A stretch of 64,000 nucleotides of DNA from Lagopus muta (taxonomy: Eukaryota; Chordata; Aves; Galliformes; Phasianidae). The position numbers and the translations under genes are program-made. Numbering within the stretch: the stretch's first letter is position 1; every line of letters begins with the position of its first letter. This document shows positions 39,601 through 48,745 of this stretch, piece by piece. A model generated the notes under the pieces. It saw only the letters and a list, made by a program, of their open reading frames with translations, searched no databases and was not told where the DNA came from. The stretch is from NCBI RefSeq assembly GCF_023343835.1, contig NC_064447.1, positions 12,491,501-12,555,500 on the forward strand, written 5' to 3'.

Positions 39601-40548
39601 CCAGGTGTCAGAGCACTCCAGCTCCATGGCACTCAACTGTGACAGCAGTTGTGATAACATGCATTTGGCTGCTTCTTCTGAAGGTCAGAGATGCTCTACC
39701 TGTGCCTGGAGATCAGCGCATCTTCTCCTACGTAAAAGAAAGACACCAATGTATAAAGATCCTGAGCCTTTTAATGAGGTCTTGGCTTTACAGGCTTGAT
39801 GTCATCATCTGATTTTTTCTAGGATGGTGTTAGACAAGTCCTGTAAGCCCTCGTCTACATTCCTTTGTGGTTGATGCTTATGAACACCCTGCATGTGGCT
39901 GTGAATGGTATCTAGCAGTCCTGACACCTTCAGGATCTCGAGCTCTGACATACCCTATGTCTATATTAGCAGACATCCCGTGCAATTTTCTTTTCTCCGT
40001 GATGTGAACAGTCATCTGTGATTTACTCTCACCAGTCTCACATTCAGCCAAACCATTTCTAGGTATCGCCTCAGCGAATCTCTGCAGGGTGAACCTGCCT
40101 GATAACTGGTGTGGCAATGCCCATCAGAACCTGAGGCTGCAGGAGCAGGCACTACTGCAGAATCATTTCTGCTCCCCCATTCCCTCTCTGACTGTACTGA
40201 GGTTCAGTTCACAATGGCGGGAGGCTGAGTGCATCCTACAGATGAGGCAGGGAGCTTCGGTTTCAATACTCGTCCTTTAAAACTCTCAAAGCACTTTTGG
40301 AGAATGCGGGGGTATTAATCCACACTGAGCTGCAGTTCTTCAAACCTGTGATTTAAATTGGATATATTTGTCTCTGTCTGTCCTGAACTGTTTGAGTAAC
40401 ATTAATGCACCCTGATAATAGCTGTCACATTTTACCCCTGGGGGTTGCTCCTCCATGATAGGTGAAATCATAGCAGTTCAAAGGCCCATCTTTCAGGATG
40501 AAAAGCTCTATAGGAATATTCAGGCATAAAATAGTAATAGTATGAATC

Positions 40549-40578
40549 AAAAAAAAAGAAAAAAAAAGAAAAAAAAAG
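40549..40578 (+). repeat. (A9G)3 tandem repeat
   Basis: Three exact copies of nine A and one G. It could be the tail of an old retroposed copy or simple slippage. No retroposon body was recognised on its left. Confidence 0.85.
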
Positions 40579-42587
40579 CGCTTCCCTTATTTTCAAGTCT
40601 TTGATCTTGTTTTTATGGCATCACATTTGACACTCTAAAGGGCATTAACCCATAGGAGGAACCATGGAGCGCCGTCCCCCAGGATGAACAGCAGCCGTTC
40701 TTCCCCACCGGGAGCAGGGTAGGAGCTCAGCACACGGCTTGGCTCTTTGACGTTGTTTAACACCAGCTGCAGGGGAGACATAGGGAGCTGCAGGGAGAGG
40801 CTCCCACTCTGCAGGGCTCCCTGCTCCACGGTGCTTTGGAGCAGAGTTGGTGCAACAGCCCAGAGCCCATGGCTGCTGTCACCAACGCACAGGTTGTTGT
40901 GTCTGATTGAGATGGAAGTGTATGAGCTGACCTCCTGTGCTGAGAAGACACCGTGGGGTTGTGGTTCATCTCAGCGTTGAATAATAAGAAAGAGAAAGGA
41001 AATGTTTGCAATAAATCTCAGCGCACGCAGGGCTGTTTCTCGCTCATCCCACCCCAGCTTTCAATTTTCTTCTTGGCATTGCCAGGTGCTTGCTTTCCTT
41101 TGCTCAGCAGCTAAAAGCAGCTTTTTCATTACATTTCCTGGAAGGCCCTTTACAGGCATCCATCCGTCCCTGCCTCATAAATTCACTTTATCCAGTGAGA
41201 TGGTGGCACGGAGGTCGGAGGTCTTTGCAAGAAGCAGTTATTAAAAGGAAGTGCTCTTCCTCTTTTGGGTTTCAAAGAGGATGCTGGGGGGGGAAAAACT
41301 TTACAGCAGATGAGGAATGGTCATTTGTAAAAGGTGGATGGCCGGGTTGATGCAGAGCTGAGCATCCTGCCACAGCTGCATTGGGACGGCAACCTGTGAG
41401 GCTGGCAGAAACCTGCCTGCTGCCCCAGGAAAGAAAGAAGGAAACCAGGAAACAGTTTGCTAAATAACCTCATAAATATTTCAAGTCGTAAGCACATCTT
41501 GCGGTACAGTTTGTTTTTTGGTATTTTGTTGTTGTTGTTTTTTTCTTTTTTTAATATTTCTCTAATTTTAAATGAACAGCCTCTAATTAAAGTGATTTAG
41601 TGGCTACCTGGGGACCTGGTATTTGAGCAGTGCGTGATACTTAGGGAAAGATTGATAGGCGAAGCGTAATTCAATTGGGGGATTTTGATAATGATATCAT
41701 CACCCGGGAGAGCCAAGTTTGAGCAATTACACAGATCCCAAGGCCTCATGTTTGGATTGCTATAACTTAGCAGGCACTTTCCACATGGGTGTGCACACAC
41801 ATGCATACACACGCTTTCTCTTTGTTTTTCTGCCCATTGCGCACTGCAGAGCGAACACTAATCCTGCATAGGCAACGATGCCTGTTATATCAGTCTGCAT
41901 TAGAAAGCGGTGCTTTCCACCTTGCTGCTGACTGCCTGAAAGCAAACGCTGGACGTCCATCAGGAGTTGATGCTGGTATTTGCTGGGCGCTGCAGTTTTT
42001 TGGCTGGCTGCTCCATGGGATCCCCAGCACCAGACCAAAGTGACCCACTGGGCTTTGTCAGTGTGTCCATGCATCACTTCTGCTTCTGCAGCACTGTCCT
42101 TGCCTGGCAGACCTGGGGAGCTCAGCGGCTGCGCGTGGGCAAGGCGGCTTTTGACATTTAGAAAAATCTCAGTATCCAAAGCAAGAGCCAGAAACAAAAA
42201 GATTTTCTTGTTTAAAGGTCAGAGCAGGCGGCTTCTTAAAAGATATTTTCAAGTGTGTTTGTTGGGCTGTGACAGGGTTTACACGCAGGTTAACGTGAGC
42301 TGTGGTGGGTGGCAGGGGGCATCGGGACCACAAGTGCCCATGCACTTAATGGCAGAGGCTGCAGCACACGTGGCTGTGGCCTCGCTGAGGTTTCCAGAGA
42401 TGATCGGTTGGTGCAGCAGGGCCTGATGACTTGTGCTGATGGAGGGGCAGTTTTGAGGAAGAGTCCTGTGTGAAGAAGAGGTTCGGAGGGATTGGAGCTG
42501 CAGAAGGACTCGATGTGGTGGGGAGGTACATAGCCCACATGGGAGCAGGTGGCACGGCAGGCTTCAAGGAAGGACAGGGTAGTACTA

Positions 42588-42633
42588 CAAGGCCAAGAGG
42601 AATGGCCTGAAACTGGGTCAGTGAGGGAAGATT
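42588..42633 (+). mobile_element. CR1 LINE relic, internal 3'-region piece
   Basis: acaaggccaagaggaatggc and ctgaaactgggtcagtgagg resemble the CR1 block aggac-agagggaatggcctcaag-ttg. Only this piece is recognisable. The sequence downstream does not continue as CR1. Confidence 0.45.
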
Positions 42634-45033
42634 GTAGCCATGGCATGACCCATGGAGAAGCTCTGTGTGAAGTTGAAGCTGTGCTGCACCTTCCGTTGGC
42701 ACACACGGGGCTGCTTCCCTTGTGTATTCAGAACATTTGTGCACGGGGACACAGCATAGAAAGTGATTTATGGAAAGAGCATAACAGATGAGATAGAGCA
42801 TCCACAATGCATGTGCTGGGTAAATGTCACCGGGCAATGATTCACTTGCTCATTTTGACCCCTAATACATCTCAAATGTGAAAAGTAACATCTGCTGTAG
42901 AGCATGGCCGAGCAGCATCTGCAAAGCAAAGGCTTATGGCTGTGCCAAGGGGCAGAAAGTCCCTCTGGCAGCCCTCCTAAAATCTTGGATTTAGTCCTGC
43001 CTGACTCTGAGAAGGTGTTGAAAGTGGGGTTGCCATGCTGAGCTGTGCCTGGCACGATGCTCCACCAGCACTGTTGTCAGCTCACCAAAACCCATTTGGG
43101 AACTCCACCTCCAGCACTCAAATGTGTATCTTTGAAGATAGAGGAGCTCATGTCATGCATGGATCATACCTCTGAATGCAGTTGTATTTCCTCAGTGTGG
43201 AAATCAAAGGTAGGGTCTGTACATCGTGCTGCAGTGTGAGGTTGCATTGAATGTTAAAACCCTCTTTTCCATTTTTCCATGTTCCTGCTCCATGTTTTTT
43301 CATGATACCACATCCTTATGTTAGCTTTCTCTTTGGGGCATGCAAACACTCTCTTTTCAATCTCCTCCAGTGTCTGAATGCCTTCAGAGCATTGGGTCTT
43401 ATGCTCAACTGGTGTTTTTCAAGAAGGATCCTTCAGGTGCCTTCAAGTCGATGGCAGTTCTGGAGCCAGAGTAGGGACATTCGTTGTTTTTCCTAGCTAC
43501 TAAAATGTGTTACAGAGCAGAGGAAAAGATACACACTAAATGATAAAAATTGTTCTCTCTGGTCCTGAGCGTGCTTCTGAACCAGATTGGCTTATAAATG
43601 ACCAAATGAAACTGTTCAGCTTTTGACATGGCTGCCTCTCAACTGGTAGAACAAGGGGAGAAGTGAACACTGGGACTTGACTTTTAGGGGGTGTTTCTGT
43701 GCAATAGCAGCATGGAGGCAAAGATCTGTTTTAGGGAAACCAGTGTGGACAGAAGCCCTGTGCACATTAAGTCCAAGCTACAGCCCTTGAGGGAGCCTCC
43801 TCCATCCGTGCACTGCTACATGTCCTGCCAGCTGCAGGAGTGCCTGCTGCCCCTCAGGAGAGAAGGATTTGCTTTTCTACCACACTGGTGGTTATTTGAG
43901 AGACTTTTATATGTATATCTAAACCATACAGCCTTGAATAATTTACCAATTTCCAGGGTAAGGGAAGACGTATGATGTTTCCTTCTGGCAGGCAGAGGCT
44001 GATCTTGATTCTCCTGGAAAAACACTTGTACTAACAGCTCGTGTGTCTGAGCAGAGCCAGGAGCAGCTATTGCGAGTTGATGTCACCATGTGGTAAATAG
44101 ACCTGTCTTCTTCTTGTTCTACAGTGTAATGAAATCTGCCCCCGATCTGATTGCTCTATAAAGAACTGCAGTCTGTGAAGAGAAATCTGATGTCACCCTT
44201 CAGATCTATGGCAAGAGTTGCATCCCCTACCGGCAGAACCAAGTGAGCAGTAGCACAGGGCAGACTGATTTCCATTGCGTTTCTAGAAGAGGTCCCAATG
44301 GGCCTTAAATCAGGCTGAGCTGGCAATGGAGCTTAGCAAAAGCTGGAGTCCCCCTTTTGCAAGTGTTTGACATCTGAATAAAACATAGCATAGACCAGAA
44401 TCTCAGTAGTTTAGTGAGGCAGGCAGATTTTTTTCCTTATGAATTAGACAAAAACAGTGCAGGTCTATCTGCTGAGTACCTGCGAGGTGTTGCTCTCACA
44501 GTGCTTCAGCTTCCTGGGCTGTGTGCGTCTCTAGGTCAGCGCTGCCCTTAGCTGGAGTGCTCTGCTGGGTGGGAAGGTGTGCTGATGGTCCCCAAAGTGC
44601 TTCTGCCTACTACTCCTCTGTATGGGGTTGATGGGTTACTCTCCAGCTTGGCTCTCCCTTTGACCCTGTGTATTTGGTGCACCTCTAAAAGCTTCTTCTT
44701 TCACTTTCCATTAAAAGCAACAGCACACAGCTCTGGGTATGTGTATATCTATCTATCTGTGTCGATAGTGTTGGGCCTGGAGCAATCAGAGCTGGGCTTG
44801 TGTGTGGTGTGGTTTCTGTCATCTGCTTCTCACTTGTTCATGTTCCTCAGCTGAGCATTTCCTACCTAGGTGAGCCTGGGAGGCCTTGGGCTGCACCTGG
44901 GCTTTGAATTCCAAGGATGCCCCATGAGGGTGAATGGTGACGGCATCATACAGACGTGCCACTCTGGGTGGTGGTGGCAGCAGTTGTGGCCCCACATATG
45001 CTTTGAGGGTTAAAATGTAGGTTTTTTCAATTT

Positions 45034-45073
45034 AAAAAATTATTGACAATTATAAAAAATTATTGGAAATTGA
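45034..45073 (+). repeat. 20-bp tandem duplication
   Basis: aaaaaattattgacaattat is followed directly by aaaaaattattggaaattga. The first eleven bases are identical and the rest has diverged. It is AT-rich, and each copy could form a weak ATTATT/AATAAT pairing. Confidence 0.8.
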
Positions 45074-47704
45074 GAGGGGGGAGTCCTGGCAGCGTGATGA
45101 GAAGGACTGAAGGGCCCTTCCAGCTTCGTACCATTGTAGGTTTCAACTTTGTGTCTTCCATGAATGCAGTTTTTACACCTGGGGCCAAAGGTGTTGATCC
45201 AAAACAGCATGAAACACCTGCAGGCTGTAGCAATCACTGAGCACAGCATCTCCTCCAGTGTCCTGTCCCCACTGTTCCCACACCCCAGTGCATCCCTTTC
45301 CTTGCCCCAAATCCTCACTCACTCCCCCACCTGCTGCTGGCCCAGGTAGGGTGCAGCCACTGCAAAGAAACCTTGTGAACTAATGGGAACATGTTGCTCT
45401 TATTGCCTGTAAGCACTTTGTTTCTAAAGCACATGCTGCATGGATACTCCTGCTGCAAGTCTGCTTATTTATCCCAGTGCATTCAACATTTTGAACAAAG
45501 AGGAAAAAGCAATAAAAACAAATAATAAGAACAGTAGCAATGATAGCCATTCTAAAACACTCCCAGGAAAACAACAACAACAAAAAAGCAAGTTTCTAAA
45601 TTTCTAAATTTTAAACGCAGTGTGAGATTGAACGAACTGAACTGCAAGAGCATCCATCCTCAAAGTCAGCGTGTAAACATCTCCCGGCAGAGAAGGAATT
45701 GCCTTTTTTCCAAGTGGCTGCCTTCTCGCCTTGTTCTTCTCAATGGAGAGATCATAAGGAACCTGGATGCGACGCCTGTTTTTTCAATGCTTTTGGATTT
45801 TTGGATGCTTTTTGTCGCCTTTTTTCCTTGTGTTTGGGAGTGCCACTGGGGGAAACCAGTGCCAGGAGGATTGCCCAGGAGGAAGCAGTCCCATTGAGCG
45901 CAGTGGGGAGGAACTGAAAGCACGTATTTGCTCATGAAACTTTCTCTGATCGTTATTCTTCTGCCTCTGTTGGAGGAAACTTCGGTTATGAAGAATAGTG
46001 GAGAGAAATGACCATTAATCTCATGAAAAAAAAGAAATTATTCAAATGGAGCCTTCATTTGTGACACCAACGAGCTCAAAGTAAAAGGGGAATTTAAAAC
46101 ATTTATGTTACTCTGTTTCCGAGACCATAAAACACAGGCAAATGGTCTGACGCTGGATGCTGAATTTCTTAAGGAACTTGCTTTAATTAATTAAGCTAGT
46201 AAACCAATTAATGGATTTGCTTGTAAATTCTTAGAAAATTAATTTGTGCCCAAGGAGTGCTTTAAATCTGTGAAGGAGGCAGAGCGTGTATTTCCTGCAG
46301 AAATTGGATTCCCATTTTAGCGAAGCCCATCCGGTGTTGACTTTAGAGATGCAAGCAGTGCGTTCCTCGTGCTGGGACCTTCCTCCTGCTGCTTCTGCCT
46401 GTGCCCCCGGGGCAGCTCCAGCCTTCATCCTGCTCTGGTTCTCCATGGGCTGCAAGTGTACATGCCTTGCATGTCCTGGCCAGCTGGGTTGAGCCCCTTG
46501 AGTGTTATACAGCAGCCCGTGGGCCGTGCAGCCTGCAGCTGGGGTGCTGCAGTAGGATAAGGCACCCAGCACCTCTTGGAGCTGCTGAATAACAACCAAG
46601 CTTAAGTGGAGGAGGTTTGAACAAAAGCTAGTTTACTTTTCTGCACCAAAACCTTGTTTAGATTCCCTCCCTAGCTCAGGGTTGACAAGGGCGTCCTTGG
46701 TACCTGGTGCTCTCCGCAATCAGAACTGACAAATACATGAGAAGTTCATAATCAAATCTGTCCAGGCTGCTGAAAACATGAAATCAGAAACAAGCAGTTC
46801 CCTGAGGCTCTGGGCGATTATCGCTTCCTTTCTCCCCTGGCAGGTAAAGCTATGTTTCCTCTCTATGTAGCTCTGGTTCTGGCATCCCATTTTTGGGTGC
46901 TGCTGCTTGGTAAGGGAGAGCGGAGCTGCAGAGCAATTAGGAGTGGCAGAGTTTTGAAGAAGGAAATGACAGGGGGAAAGAATTAGCATTTGCACTGTGA
47001 TGTTCTTTGCTGTTTATTAATAAACAAGCAGCTTTCATGCCCCTGGAGGCAGAAGAGGCTTCTAGCACTCCTTACTTCTCTTGTTTTTTTTCTGCTTGCT
47101 CGTTTTGTATGTTGCAGGAGGTTTGTAATGTCTTCCCACATGTTGAGTTTCCTCATTTTCATCTGAGCATTTCTGGAATAATTCCTCTGGAGCTGTTGGC
47201 TGCGAGCTGCTGGGCTGATTTCATTACCCAGAAGCACTGGAGGGCTGCAGGATGGATAGCTGCCATGGGGGTTGTGTCAGCTGGGAGTGGGTCTGCTTCC
47301 TCCTCCAGATGTGTGTGGCTTCAGGAAGGTTGTTTGCATGGAGAAAGAGCTCCTGGATGTAGCTGCTGCCCCCTGAGCCCTGGGTGCTGATTACACTGAC
47401 ACTGCAGTGGTCACCCCAGCTTGGCAGCGCCCCATGCAGTTCCCATGGCCATCAGACCGCTCTTCCCTCCACTTTGCTGCTGGCTAACACGAGAGGTGAA
47501 CACAAGGGGTCCTGCATGGGGACTTTGGAAGCACAGAACTCAATAACTGCCCAATTAAAGTGTGCACCGAGCACCTGCTCTGCAGCAGATAACATTTCCT
47601 TGATTATAGGCAAATCCACACTGAAGGAAGCTTCAGAGTGAGGCGCTGGCTCTCCCCTGTGTCACAGGAGGTGAATTAAACCCTTGCTGTATTAATGGGC
47701 TTGT

Positions 47705-47720
47705 CCTGCTTTCCCCTCAG
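47705..47720 (+). other. 3' splice site of MAD1L1 terminal exon
   Basis: A pyrimidine-rich run (cctgctttcccctcag) ends in CAG immediately before the conserved reading frame. A TTAAT-type branch-point candidate lies about 28 nt upstream (near 47691-47695). It fits the phase-0 boundary between the LIFK and the following alanine in human MAD1, as I recall it. Confidence 0.85.
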
Positions 47721-47879
47721 GCCTCCAGCTCCTCTGGTGGAAAGATGCAACTTCTGGAAAACGAATTCTCACGGACCGTCCGGGAGCTCATCGAGCTGCA
47801 CCTGCTGCACCAGGACAGCATCCCTGCCTTCCTCAGCGCCCTCACCCTGGAGCTGTTCAGCCGCCAGACCATCGCGTAG
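47721..47879 (+). CDS. MAD1L1: MAD1L1 last coding exon (C-terminal 52 residues)
   Basis: MAD1 is the coiled-coil spindle checkpoint protein that holds MAD2 at unattached kinetochores and nuclear pores; its C-terminal domain dimerises and binds BUB1 (known for the family). The exon starts in phase 0 straight after a pyrimidine-rich acceptor (47711-47720, ending CAG). It encodes 52 residues ending in a TAG stop at 47877-47879. The translation contains GGKMQLLE, then ELIELHLL, then [20 protein letters not shown], and ends in IA. This closely matches the human MAD1 C-terminus, which I recall as having [15 protein letters not shown] and LTLELFSRQ in the same order. The upstream exons are not in the window as far as I can see. 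The gene runs left to right, convergent with ELFN1. Confidence 0.93.
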   Translation, partial: ASSSSGGKMQLLENEFSRTVRELIELHLLHQDSIPAFLSALTLELFSRQTIA

Positions 47880-48117
47880 CACACAGACCTGCTGCCAGCT
47901 GCCAGCCAGGCACGGAGCACCCCAGGGCAGGGCACTGCGGTGTTCACCAGGTAGAGAGGATGAACTCTCCCCTCCCACCCTTCAGTCATGACATTGGGTT
48001 GCTTCTGTTTTGAAGGAGGGTCCTTATTCTTTCTTCTTTCACGCTCATACCCAAATCCCTCTGTTTTCTCTGATATATCCCTCCTGGGTGAGGGCTGTAT
48101 CCCGGGGCTTTCCTGTG

Positions 48118-48154
48118 CAAAGGTGGAGAATGGGTCTTGCATTCTCCACCTTTG
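48118..48154 (+). other. Perfect 15-bp hairpin in MAD1L1 3' UTR
   Basis: Left arm 48118-48132 and right arm 48140-48154 are exact reverse complements (caaaggtggagaatg and cattctccacctttg) with a 7-nt loop, ggtcttg. The stem is stable in RNA on either strand. The function is unknown. It could be a regulatory stem-loop in the UTR, a small-RNA precursor (short for one), or a recent inverted duplication. Confidence 0.9.
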
Positions 48155-48426
48155 AATTGTGAGAGGCATACATCGCTCCCAAGACCACCTCAGCACTTCT
48201 CCAGGAATTACTGGTTTAAGGAGCCAGACCTTTACCCAAAGGTTTCCCCAAATCCAGGCCCTGTAGAGATAGGTGTGGGCTTTGAGGGTGGCAGGTTCCT
48301 TCTGGATACCTCCTGCTCTTGCATACACTTCATCACTCAGTGGGATTGGGATTATTTCCAAAATATTCAGTTGCCCAAATTGTCCCCCAAGGTACCAGCA
48401 AGCATTGCTGAGCAGACATGAGTAAG

Positions 48427-48432
48427 AATAAA
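48427..48432 (+). terminator. MAD1L1 polyadenylation signal, proximal AATAAA
   Basis: A canonical hexamer 548 nt after the MAD1L1 stop, followed within 40 nt by a TGTGTTTG stretch (about 48457) that could serve as the GU-rich downstream element. Confidence 0.5.
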
Positions 48433-48720
48433 TGGACTTCTGAAGATCCTACAAGTGTGTTTGACACCTCAGTGTCTGTGTTGCACTCAGATGTCAGCCT
48501 TACGGTATTTGTTCCTCACTGGGGAGACTCTGGGCCTCTTGGTTATCTCAGGAATGTGGGAGGTAGCAGGGAACCCACTGGGGGTGCTCTTGCTGCTGCT
48601 GGCTCTCACCTTGCTGGGGATGTCTTTCCTCCTGCAAGCTTTTCTTTCCTGGGTGGAGGATGGGGCACTCCTGAATGCTAACATTGTGTGTTGCAATGGT
48701 CGTACCTCTTCTATCCTAAG

Positions 48721-48726
48721 AATAAA
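48721..48726 (+). terminator. MAD1L1 polyadenylation signal, distal AATAAA
   Basis: A canonical AATAAA followed by GTGTCACTTCCC. This is 842 nt after the stop. Either this or the hexamer at 48427 would end the mRNA, and both may be used. Confidence 0.5.
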
Positions 48727-48745
48727 GTGTCACTTCCCAAACTGG

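Larger units (their letters stand above)
35079..47704 (+). other. MAD1L1 intron, block 6: last part before the terminal exon
   Basis: About 12.6 kb of intron. It includes a (TG)n microsatellite (36661-36680), an A9G tandem tract (40549-40578), AT-rich islands at 41460-41760 and 46010-46300, a CR1 relic (42588-42633) and a 20-bp tandem duplication (45034-45073). The minus strand of 38404-40117 shows coding-like patches (see findings). No + strand MAD1L1 exon was recognised. Confidence 0.55.
47880..48745 (+). other. MAD1L1: MAD1L1 3' UTR (end approximate)
   Basis: Non-coding sequence between the MAD1L1 stop and the second of two AATAAA hexamers. It contains a perfect inverted repeat at 48118-48154. 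If the first signal (48427) is used, the UTR is about 570 nt; if the second (48721), about 865 nt. No repeat was recognised within it. The extent is inferred from the signals alone. Confidence 0.6.

Noticed and set aside
40124..40180. Coiled-coil-like + strand reading HQNLRLQEQALLQN as a MAD1L1 exon
   Set aside because: It does not match the MAD1 sequence I know in any register, and no convincing acceptor and donor pair frames it.
45075..45135. Possible CR1 tail (gaagggcccttccagcttcg)
   Set aside because: Only about 20 bases resemble CR1 and no other CR1 block lies before or after it.
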